Positions 15,143 through 20,314 of a stretch of 32,116 nt of DNA are shown here, piece by piece (the first letter of the stretch is position 1; each line of letters opens with the position of its first letter). A program made the translations under genes and the position numbers. This DNA is from a virus. Under the pieces are notes generated by a model. It was not told the DNA's origin. It made no database searches and worked only from the letters and a program-made list of their open reading frames with translations. The DNA is taken from positions 1 through 32,116 of IMG/VR virus record IMGVR_UViG_3300030430_002164; one strand, written 5' to 3'.

Positions 15143-15261
15143 AAGTAAAAAAATCTATGACGTTGTCAGAATATCAAGAGTTACAGAGTATCGTAATGTC
15201 TTGGTGGTTTAGCCTACCACAAGGATTGCAAAAAGAGTTAAGGGAGTTTTATGATGACTAG
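15139..15261 (+). CDS. Small protein, 40 aa
   Basis: The ATG overlaps the previous TGA (ATGA), and the 3' end overlaps the next gene by 11 bases. It encodes MKVKKSMTLSEYQELQSIVM followed by SWWFSLPQGLQKELREFYDD, a short helical peptide. Tight overlaps are the main support. Confidence 0.55.
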   Translation: MKVKKSMTLSEYQELQSIVMSWWFSLPQGLQKELREFYDD

Positions 15262-15625
15262 AACTTTATTTGATGATATGGACATACCTTACCATGAGTG
15301 GTTCGGTAATGTCGTAGGTGGTTGGATCTATAAAAACTTTCGTAATTGTGGCATGGGTCCGTTTTCTGCTGATACTGATAATAAAAAAGGTAAATATATT
15401 TTCCGTGTCAGTGACCACACAACCTTCTATATATTTGTTGATGAGGCTTACGAAAGTCTTGTTATAACTTATACTTGGAACAATGGTAAAGAGGCTCAGT
15501 GCAATAGTCTGTATCTCACTAAACAAGAGTTAAGTTTTGGTAAAGACCATTGTGATGAGTTAATGTGGCAACTGACAAAGCCGTCAGGTGATGTTTATAA
15601 ATGGGAATATAGAAAGGAGGAATAA
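15251..15625 (+). CDS. Hypothetical protein, 124 aa
   Basis: ATG 15251 follows AGGGAG with a 4-base gap; the adjacent ATG at 15254 is also possible. The protein is rich in aromatic residues and looks beta-rich (YIFRVSDHTTFYIFVDEAYE, LVITYTWNNGKEAQCNS). No signal peptide or recognised domain. The next gene begins immediately after its stop. Confidence 0.68.
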   Translation: MMTRTLFDDMDIPYHEWFGNVVGGWIYKNFRNCGMGPFSADTDNKKGKYIFRVSDHTTFYIFVDEAYESLVITYTWNNGKEAQCNSLYLTKQELSFGKDHCDELMWQLTKPSGDVYKWEYRKEE

Positions 15626-15901
15626 ATGCCTAAGAATCATTATTATACATTAAAGGCTGAGGAAGCACCGTTCAAACCTTCAGCCTTGAGTAAAGTGTTT
15701 CCACAAAAGGAGGATACAATGCACTATGAAGTACGCACCATGCCAGATGGTCTGTATATTGTGGTTGATGCTGAGGGCAAAAAGGTTACTCAGCATTATA
15801 CCTATGACGATGCCAAAGGGGTCTCGGATCATATGAACAGAAAATTAGAGCATGAACAAAACAAAAGTCTGCTATATAGTAGTAAATTGAAATCAGAGTG
15901 A
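15626..15901 (+). CDS. Hypothetical protein, 91 aa, with strong internal start
   Basis: The first ATG follows GAAAGGAGG. A second in-frame ATG at 15719 is preceded by AAAAGGAGG at ideal spacing and would give a 60-residue form (MHYEVRTMPDGLYIVVDAEG...). The short form matches a compact beta-beta-helix domain (KKVTQHYTYDDAKGVSDHMN), while the first 31 residues look like a disordered extension. Two products from one gene are likely. Confidence 0.65.
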   Translation: MPKNHYYTLKAEEAPFKPSALSKVFPQKEDTMHYEVRTMPDGLYIVVDAEGKKVTQHYTYDDAKGVSDHMNRKLEHEQNKSLLYSSKLKSE

Positions 15902-15909
15902 AAAACAAA

Positions 15910-15938
15910 ATCAGATATTATAATATACGATATCTGAT
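15910..15938. promoter_or_regulatory. 9-bp inverted repeat upstream of terS
   Basis: ATCAGATAT (15910-15918) pairs with ATATCTGAT (15930-15938) around an 11-base A+T-rich spacer. A second inverted repeat, ACAACAACT (15958-15966) with AGTTGTTGT (15994-16002), lies just downstream and touches the -35 of the terS promoter. Either could be an operator or a weak terminator; there is no T-tract after the first. Confidence 0.45.
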
Positions 15939-15998
15939 ATATTATTTCCGTTTCGCGACAACAACTGGATTCCATTCGGCATGATAAGAATTTAGTTG

Positions 15999-16026
15999 TT
16001 GTTACTATTAAGCAGAGTTATATAAT
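15999..16026 (+). promoter_or_regulatory. Promoter of terS, probably giving a leaderless mRNA
   Basis: TTGTTA (15999-16004), a 16-base spacer and a perfect TATAAT (16021-16026). The ATG of terS at 16033 lies where transcription would start, and no ribosome site is visible upstream of it. Confidence 0.6.
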
Positions 16027-16032
16027 AAAGAT

Positions 16033-16545
16033 ATGGCAAAGGCGAAAGAAACCCATAGAAAGAAGCTTGAGGTTGTGGCTAACCCAAAGATTGATTTTGG
16101 TTTGACACCAAAGCAAGAAAAGTTTTGTAAGATCTACGCAACTGAAGAAGTTACACAAACTGAAGCGGCGATCCAAGCTGGATACGCAGTATCAAATGCC
16201 CATGCGATTGCCAGTAGGATGCTTAATGGTCGGGATTATCCACAAATATTGGATAGGATACACCAACTTAAATTAGAACTCCAACATAAATACGAAGTAA
16301 CTTTTGAAAGCCATGTTCGTAAACTATCACAAATAAGAGATGATGCGATGGCTAACCAAAATTACGCATCAGCAGTCGCGGCTGAAAAAGCAAGAGGTCA
16401 AGCGGCTGGATTATATATAGATAGAAAAGAAATATTGATGGGACGGATTGACCAAATGAGTCGTGATGAAGTAATGCACGAAATAAAAAGAATCCAAGAA
16501 GAGTTTCCACAATTAGTGAATCACAAAGAATCATCAACTAAATAA
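16033..16545 (+). CDS. terS: Terminase small subunit
   Basis: A 170-residue protein. LTPKQEKFCKIYATEEVTQTEAAIQAGYAV near residues 24-53 is the helix-turn-helix signature of the Terminase_2 small-subunit family, followed by a coiled oligomerisation region (QLKLELQHKYEVTFESHVRK) and a helical C-terminus (RDEVMHEIKRIQEEFPQLV). It recognises the packaging site and regulates the large subunit. It is separated from terL by a 3.9 kb accessory island instead of being adjacent. The start has no Shine-Dalgarno and sits 7 bases after a TATAAT. Confidence 0.88.
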   Translation: MAKAKETHRKKLEVVANPKIDFGLTPKQEKFCKIYATEEVTQTEAAIQAGYAVSNAHAIASRMLNGRDYPQILDRIHQLKLELQHKYEVTFESHVRKLSQIRDDAMANQNYASAVAAEKARGQAAGLYIDRKEILMGRIDQMSRDEVMHEIKRIQEEFPQLVNHKESSTK

Positions 16546-16585
16546 CTTTGATATCTGTTTGACAACTTAAATAACATCTATACAA

Positions 16586-16600
16586 ATCACACTTTATAAT
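16586..16600 (+). promoter_or_regulatory. Promoter-like leader, AATCAC...TATAAT
   Basis: ATCAC at 16586-16590 and TATAAT at 16595-16600, then AAAAGTAT. A TTGACA (16559-16564) lies further upstream. The AAAGGAG site and gene at 16639 follow. Confidence 0.5.
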
Positions 16601-16638
16601 AAAAGTATATTTAAACATAAACATCAAAGGAGTAAATC

Positions 16639-16935
16639 ATGTTTGAACGTACAAAAAAGTTTTTTCTTGATTATAGTAACAATCCAGCCAAATACGATTA
16701 TGACAGTTGGAGTATTAATGAGGTTATACAAATAGAAAATGTCTGGTGTTGGCTACCAGATGATATCAGCCAGTGGACTATAATACGCAGTCCAAGTTCA
16801 CCACTTTGCCAAGCTGAAGCTATTTGGATAATGTATGAAAATTGGAATCAGGAGCGTATCACTTATACTTGGTTTTGTCAAGAGTCTGCTGAGTTAGATG
16901 GTGCTATGCAAGAAATCAAAACTAAATATTTATAG
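16639..16935 (+). CDS. Hypothetical protein, 98 aa
   Basis: Preceded by CAAAGGAG and a promoter-like leader. The protein is unusually rich in Trp (8 in 98) and aromatic residues (VWCWLPDDISQWTIIRSPSS, YENWNQERITYTWFC). It starts with a basic helix (MFERTKKFFLDY). No recognised domain. Ten bases separate it from the next gene. Confidence 0.68.
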   Translation: MFERTKKFFLDYSNNPAKYDYDSWSINEVIQIENVWCWLPDDISQWTIIRSPSSPLCQAEAIWIMYENWNQERITYTWFCQESAELDGAMQEIKTKYL

Positions 16936-16944
16936 GAGGGTAAT

Positions 16945-17289
16945 ATGGGTTTAGATCAATATGCTTTTAGCAAACACGGCGATGGTTTTTATCAGTGGAG
17001 GAAACACGCAAAGCTCCAATACTTTATGGAAGATCATTGGCTTCATGATATGAAAATGAAACATAGTATTAACGGTCAGCCAATTAGGTTGACTGAAGAT
17101 TTAATTGTGCAACTGCAAAGGATGGTTGATACTGATGAGCTACCTACTAGGATGGATGGATTCTTTTATGGGCAGGATTATCAGGATGAAAGTGCAGAGG
17201 GTTACAAAGAATATGATTTGCAATTTTGTGATTGGGCGTTGAAAGAACTGCAAGACGGTAATGACGTTTATTATGAATGTAGCTACTGA
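16945..17289 (+). CDS. Conserved phage protein MGLDQYA family, 114 aa
   Basis: The start MGLDQYAFSKHGDGFYQWRKHAKLQYFMEDHW, then LPTRMDGFFYGQDY and LQFCDWALKELQDGNDVYYECSY, matches a small conserved protein found in many cyanophages and other marine phages. The order of WRKH, GFFxG and the final acidic helix is characteristic. The function is unknown to me. It has a good AGGAGG site. Confidence 0.75.
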   Translation: MGLDQYAFSKHGDGFYQWRKHAKLQYFMEDHWLHDMKMKHSINGQPIRLTEDLIVQLQRMVDTDELPTRMDGFFYGQDYQDESAEGYKEYDLQFCDWALKELQDGNDVYYECSY

Positions 17290-17326
17290 AGATATTATGA
17301 TATCATAAAACACAAATCAATAATCT

Positions 17327-17350
17327 GTGTGTTACTATAATATATAAAGT
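17327..17350 (+). promoter_or_regulatory. Promoter-like leader, TGTTACTATAAT
   Basis: TGTGTTACTATAAT includes TATAAT at 17336-17341, similar to the leader at 14906. AAAGGAG and the gene at 17380 follow. Confidence 0.5.
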
Positions 17351-17379
17351 AAATTAACATTCAAACAAAGGAGTCAATT

Positions 17380-17757
17380 ATGTTAGTTAATAAACAGAAA
17401 AATACTAATTATATTCAAATAGTAGACCATCACAATTATACTATTGAGGAGGTCACTTGCAGGAATATGAGTAAGGCAGATGTAGCTAAAATGATAAAAG
17501 CTACAAGGTTTTATGAAAATAATTATAGCCACCCGAAAGTTGACGCATATGATGGTTATGACACACCGACTTTAAAACCAACAATACCAAATCAGGATTG
17601 TGTCATTTACTTTTATGGTAAGAATGCAACGGTTTATGAGTATGTACCATCAGGTGGTAATTATGAAAGTAATAATGGTAAGTATTGGAAACAACTTACA
17701 ACTGATATGCCTAGCCACCCTTTGAATGAAGACTGGGGTTTGTTTGAGTATATTTAA
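17380..17757 (+). CDS. Hypothetical protein, 125 aa
   Basis: It has its own promoter-like leader and an intrinsic terminator, so it may be a self-contained moron. The protein is beta-rich with many Asn and Tyr (YIQIVDHHNYTIEEVTCRNM, VIYFYGKNATVYEYVPSGGN). No recognised domain and no signal peptide. Confidence 0.68.
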   Translation: MLVNKQKNTNYIQIVDHHNYTIEEVTCRNMSKADVAKMIKATRFYENNYSHPKVDAYDGYDTPTLKPTIPNQDCVIYFYGKNATVYEYVPSGGNYESNNGKYWKQLTTDMPSHPLNEDWGLFEYI

Positions 17758-17762
17758 TTATG

Positions 17763-17791
17763 AGGGGGGTGTTAAATCGCCCCCTTTTTTT
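17763..17791 (+). terminator. Intrinsic terminator
   Basis: A run of six G (17764-17769), a loop GTTAAATCG-like segment, CCCCC (17780-17784) and seven T. It immediately follows the gene at 17380. Confidence 0.8.
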
Positions 17792-17822
17792 ACGACGAAA
17801 AGTTTTATCGTTATGAGTATTT

Positions 17823-17884
17823 AGGGGTTTACAATGAGGAAGTTATTTGGTACTCTATACTTATGCAATAAAGCATTAACTTAA
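17823..17884 (+). promoter_or_regulatory. Promoter and leader of the 17908 gene, AGGGGTTTACA type
   Basis: AGGGGTTTACA (17823-17833), then a weak -10 near TACTCT (17851-17856). The leader GCAATAAAGCATTAACTTAA (17865-17884) is 19/20 identical to the leader at 19666-19685 in front of the GA/TC-free gene. Confidence 0.65.
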
Positions 17885-17907
17885 TCTCACAGAAAGGAGA
17901 TTTTATT

Positions 17908-18378
17908 ATGGCTCAGGTAGCTAAAAAAGTTCAGGCATCTTCTCAAAAGCCTATCGTGTTCACTGGTATTACTGCTTTATCAGCTGAGCGTATCCAAAAG
18001 CGTGAGGGTGTTACAGTTGCTGACATCACTGCTTTTGTTCAGCAAAATGCTGGGGGTAACATCAACAATGTAGGCGTTCGTCTTGTTGAGGGTGTTAACC
18101 TCAAAGATGAGTTACCATTTCCTTGGGAAAAGAAAAAAACCCTTTATGAAGAAAATGGTACAGCAAAGTCCACTCTTCGTGCAAAGGTGGTCTGGCAATT
18201 AATCAATTGCCAAAAGGGTAAAGATCCACTTACCCTTGCAATGGTGGATCAGTTTCATAAGTCAATTAAGGCACGTTCGTTCCACGCTTTAATTGATGCT
18301 CTTAACGGTGGACAGTCTGCAAAGTCTACTAGTTGGGGTAAGAACTTTGTGGAGTTATATGTAATTCCAAAAAAATAA
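17908..18378 (+). CDS. Hypothetical protein, 156 aa, likely highly expressed
   Basis: The gene has a strong promoter, an AGAAAGGAGA site and a perfect terminator, which suggests abundant expression as an independent unit. The protein starts basic (MAQVAKKVQASSQKPIVFTG), includes a helix ADITAFVQQNAGG and ends STSWGKNFVELYVIPKK. No domain recognised. The leader and a few collinear residues (AF..NxGG, TLY/TLW, W..xN, x-G-x-NF near the end) recall the GA/TC-free gene at 19702, so the two may be distant paralogues. That homology is weak. Confidence 0.75.
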   Translation: MAQVAKKVQASSQKPIVFTGITALSAERIQKREGVTVADITAFVQQNAGGNINNVGVRLVEGVNLKDELPFPWEKKKTLYEENGTAKSTLRAKVVWQLINCQKGKDPLTLAMVDQFHKSIKARSFHALIDALNGGQSAKSTSWGKNFVELYVIPKK

Positions 18379-18386
18379 TTTACCTT

Positions 18387-18415
18387 CCCCCAGTTTAACG
18401 ACTGGGGGTTTTTTT
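18387..18415 (+). terminator. Intrinsic terminator
   Basis: CCCCCAGT (18387-18394) pairs perfectly with ACTGGGGG (18401-18408) around TTAACG, followed by seven T. Ends the 17908 transcription unit. Confidence 0.92.
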
Positions 18416-18426
18416 GACCTAGTGTT

Positions 18427-18873
18427 ATGATTAAACCTGAAACAAAATTTTGGAACATAATTAAAAAACAGACTGAGGGACTGTGTCACTGGTCTAGGTT
18501 GGAATCATATACTGCGACTGGGATACCTGACCTGACTGGGTGTTATAAAGGGAATGAAGCATGGTTTGAATTAAAGGTTTTGACAACAAGAAATGACAAG
18601 AGCTATCCCACATTTAGACCCCTCCAGATTGCATGGCAGACCTTACGAACTCAGCATGGAGGTCGGGTTTATAACTTGGTTCATCATCCTTCCTCCGGGA
18701 GCGTATTAATTATTGACGGAAGAAACCTTGGACCGAGGGTGATGGAGCGTCGTTATCTGTACGATGCGAAGCGACCGATCAACATGGATCGTCAAGCATG
18801 GCAAGTCTTATTTATTCAAATGTTCTCGGGATCGGATGGATGGAGAGATGGATGGATGGACGATTCATTTTGA
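18427..18873 (+). CDS. VRR-NUC-like PD-(D/E)XK nuclease
   Basis: A 148-residue protein. GIPDLTGCYKGNEAWFELKV gives Asp35, Glu48 and Lys50, the metal-binding D...ExK core of the PD-(D/E)XK fold, and RPLQIAWQTLRTQHGG follows as in VRR-NUC nucleases. Such phage enzymes act as structure-specific or nicking nucleases, possibly resolving replication intermediates before packaging. The ATG lies 11 bases after the previous terminator with no evident ribosome site. The C-terminal codons include GATG repeats (GWRDGWMDDSF), so the tail may be variable. Confidence 0.8.
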   Translation: MIKPETKFWNIIKKQTEGLCHWSRLESYTATGIPDLTGCYKGNEAWFELKVLTTRNDKSYPTFRPLQIAWQTLRTQHGGRVYNLVHHPSSGSVLIIDGRNLGPRVMERRYLYDAKRPINMDRQAWQVLFIQMFSGSDGWRDGWMDDSF

Positions 18874-18939
18874 TTCAATTATATACATACAATAATATAT
18901 ACATGATACTACTTGAGTCAAGTTGATTCAGTTTGATTC
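18862..18939. repeat. Cluster of GANTC / TTGATTCA repeats
   Basis: Five GANTC sites lie within 78 bases (18862, 18872, 18915, 18925, 18935). Three sit in TTGATTCA octamers (18870, 18923, 18933) and one in the odd palindrome ACTTGAGTCAAGT (18911-18923). Two more GANTC sites (19336 and 19346) lie 400 bases downstream. GANTC is the CcrM methylation target of alphaproteobacteria. The cluster lies just upstream of the promoter at 18983 and could be a methylation-sensitive control region or a binding array. Confidence 0.55.
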
Positions 18940-18982
18940 ACTCGCCTCAATCGACTGACAATTATAGCGTTGCTCTATTTAA

Positions 18983-19006
18983 ATCACCCTTTATTATAAA
19001 AGCATA
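18983..19006 (+). promoter_or_regulatory. Promoter-like leader, ATCAC...TTATAA-GCATA
   Basis: ATCAC (18983-18987), TTATTATAA (18991-18999) and GCATA follow each other as in the leaders at 1753 and 19384. AAGGAG and the gene at 19031 follow. Confidence 0.55.
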
Positions 19007-19030
19007 ATTAAATATTAATAAGGAGTAACC

Positions 19031-19291
19031 ATGAAGAAAGAAAATTACATAGTGTGCAGAGGTCCACTAAAGCCAGGACAATACATATATGCTTACATGC
19101 GAGATGCCGCGAGCTTTGATAATTTTAAAGAGGCACAAAAATTTGTTTGGGAGGACGTCAAAGGTTTTGTGGACTTTTACAGAGACTTTGGTAAACCAGA
19201 CACCAACACGATGGAGTACAACATCTATCGCGATGGACACTTTTACACGAAGCAAGTATTTGGGATAGATGGAAAACAAATCCTGCAATAA
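19031..19291 (+). CDS. Hypothetical protein, 86 aa
   Basis: A self-contained unit with promoter-like leader, AAGGAG site and terminator. The sequence NYIVCRGPLKPGQYIYAYMR, then FKEAQKFVWEDVKGFVDFY and MEYNIYRDGHFYTKQVFGID, suggests a small alpha/beta protein. No family recognised. Confidence 0.7.
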   Translation: MKKENYIVCRGPLKPGQYIYAYMRDAASFDNFKEAQKFVWEDVKGFVDFYRDFGKPDTNTMEYNIYRDGHFYTKQVFGIDGKQILQ

Positions 19292-19297
19292 GAGTAA

Positions 19298-19322
19298 GGG
19301 GGCATCAGCCCTCTTTCTTTTT
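19298..19322 (+). terminator. Intrinsic terminator
   Basis: GGGGGC (19298-19303), loop ATCA, GCCCTC (19308-19313) with one G-U pair, then a T-rich tract interrupted by one C. Confidence 0.75.
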
Positions 19323-19383
19323 GGCACTGGCAAAAGAATCAATTTGATTCAAATCGCGAGTATCTTTGTATTGTTCAACTTAA

Positions 19384-19407
19384 ATCACGGTTTACTGTAT
19401 AAGCATA
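19384..19407 (+). promoter_or_regulatory. Promoter-like leader of the 16-aa peptide gene
   Basis: ATCAC (19384-19388), 9 bases, TATAA (19398-19402), GCATA. An AAGGAG site follows in front of the tiny gene at 19434. Confidence 0.55.
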
Positions 19408-19433
19408 GTTAATAATTTATAAGGAGTAACCAA

Positions 19434-19484
19434 ATGTTGATATGGATAGTAGTTCTGTGTATTGCACTAATTATGATGGGGTAA
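19434..19484 (+). CDS. 16-aa single-span membrane peptide with its own promoter
   Basis: ATG 19434 lies at good spacing behind AAGGAG and downstream of a promoter-like leader shared with other genes. It encodes MLIWIVVLCIALIMMG, almost entirely hydrophobic, then TAA. Length and composition match the peptide at 13444. The presence of a dedicated promoter and ribosome site makes it likely to be translated. It may insert in the inner membrane and act on host or phage membrane proteins. No downstream partner gene is evident before the GA/TC-free block. Confidence 0.6.
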   Translation: MLIWIVVLCIALIMMG

Positions 19485-19579
19485 GATGGATGGATGATAT
19501 GGTGGGTGTGTGTTTCATTCAGGGTAGCCTCGCACACGCTCACGCTCGTACACGCACACACACAAATATAGTGTATTAC

Positions 19580-19591
19580 TTAACATGTTAA
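19580..19591. repeat. Palindrome TTAACATGTTAA, left copy
   Basis: A perfect 12-base palindrome near the left end of the GA/TC-free block, followed by the related odd palindrome TTAACAATGTTAA at 19595-19607. An identical 12-mer lies near the right end. Confidence 0.8.
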
Positions 19592-19594
19592 TAG

Positions 19595-19607
19595 TTAACA
19601 ATGTTAA
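19595..19607. repeat. Palindrome TTAACAATGTTAA
   Basis: An odd-length variant of the 12-base palindrome, three bases downstream of it and about 18 bases upstream of the promoter. The pair could be tandem operators. Confidence 0.65.
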
Positions 19608-19624
19608 TTAAAAAAAGTTTTAAT

Positions 19625-19659
19625 AGGGGTTTACATTTAAAATAAAACCGTGCTATAAA
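19625..19659 (+). promoter_or_regulatory. Promoter of the GA/TC-free gene
   Basis: AGGGGTTTACA (19625-19635), an 18-base spacer and TATAAA (19654-19659). The -35 TTTACA avoids the GA of the consensus TTGACA. The following leader (19666-19685) nearly matches that of the 17908 gene. Confidence 0.75.
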
Positions 19660-19701
19660 ATAAGGGCAATAATGCATTAACTTAAACAAAAGGTAAAAAC
19701 T

Positions 19702-20244
19702 ATGTTTAATTTTAACCAAAGTTTACAAGGGCAAGTAAACCAAAAAAATGCCCACCAATTATGCCAAAATTTAGTGGCATTTATTAACGCCAATGGTGGT
19801 GTGCATAAATGGGCGTTACAGCTTAATAAAAACGCCTTTACAGCCAATAACACTTTATTTGGTGGTGTTAATGCTAAAGGCACTTTATGGCAACCTATGC
19901 TAAAGGCACAACAAACCAATAACAGCGTTGCAGGTGCTATTTTATGGGCGTGTGTTAACGGTGCTAATGTTACTGCATTACAAAATGCACCAAAAAAAGT
20001 AACTTGCCCAAAGGCAACATTAAAGTTTGTTAATGGTACAACAATACCAAAACAAGCCAAGCCAATACCATTAAGCCAAATACAAGCAGTAAGCCAATTA
20101 AGTGGCAGTAGCATTTTAGCTAATGGTGGCAGTGCAAATGGTTGTAGGCAAAACGCTTTAAGTGCTATTTTAATTGGCAGTTTTAGCTATATTGCCAAGC
20201 ACACCTACGGCACAAACTTTGGTGCATTAGTACCAATAAAATAA
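19702..20244 (+). CDS. 180-aa protein with no Asp or Glu, encoded without GA or TC
   Basis: The ATG follows AAAAGGT, a ribosome site lacking the usual GA. Codon-position pattern, promoter and terminator support a real gene. The protein has 13 Lys, 1 Arg (AGG), 3 His and no acidic residue, and is rich in Asn, Gln, Ala and Gly. All Ser codons are AGT/AGC, and GGA, ATC, TTC, CTC, GTC, AGA and CGA are never used. Four Cys and three Trp are present. There is a hydrophobic segment SVAGAILWACVNGANVTAL but no clear signal peptide. I do not recognise the family. It may be a distant paralogue of the 17908 product. Function unknown; a strongly basic, possibly nucleic-acid-binding protein. Confidence 0.82.
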   Translation: MFNFNQSLQGQVNQKNAHQLCQNLVAFINANGGVHKWALQLNKNAFTANNTLFGGVNAKGTLWQPMLKAQQTNNSVAGAILWACVNGANVTALQNAPKKVTCPKATLKFVNGTTIPKQAKPIPLSQIQAVSQLSGSSILANGGSANGCRQNALSAILIGSFSYIAKHTYGTNFGALVPIK

Positions 20245-20252
20245 TATTTTTT

Positions 20253-20288
20253 ACCTTGTATGGTTTTACAACCATACAAGGTTTTTTT
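20253..20288 (+). terminator. Strong intrinsic terminator of the GA/TC-free gene
   Basis: ACCTTGTATGGTT (20253-20265) pairs perfectly over 13 bp with AACCATACAAGGT (20270-20282) around the loop TTAC, then seven T. The stem itself contains no GA or TC. The capsid terminator at 30363 has the same TTAC loop. Confidence 0.95.
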
Positions 20289-20302
20289 ATGCCTAGCGTT
20301 AG

Positions 20303-20314
20303 TTAACATGTTAA
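20303..20314. repeat. Palindrome TTAACATGTTAA, right copy
   Basis: Identical to the 12-mer at 19580, just past the terminator and 12 bases before the end of the GA/TC-free block. The two copies bracket the transcription unit, as expected for cassette borders or paired binding sites. Confidence 0.8.

Noticed and set aside
18831-19497. GATG-repeat runs near 18835 and 19487 as mobile-element ends
   Set aside because: Short microsatellite-like repeats, with no target duplications, inverted ends or transposase.
19677-20114. 145-codon antisense open frame in the GA/TC-free block
   Set aside because: With no GA or TC, TGA stops cannot occur on either strand, so long antisense frames are expected by chance. 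It has no promoter or ribosome site, and the + frame has both plus a terminator.
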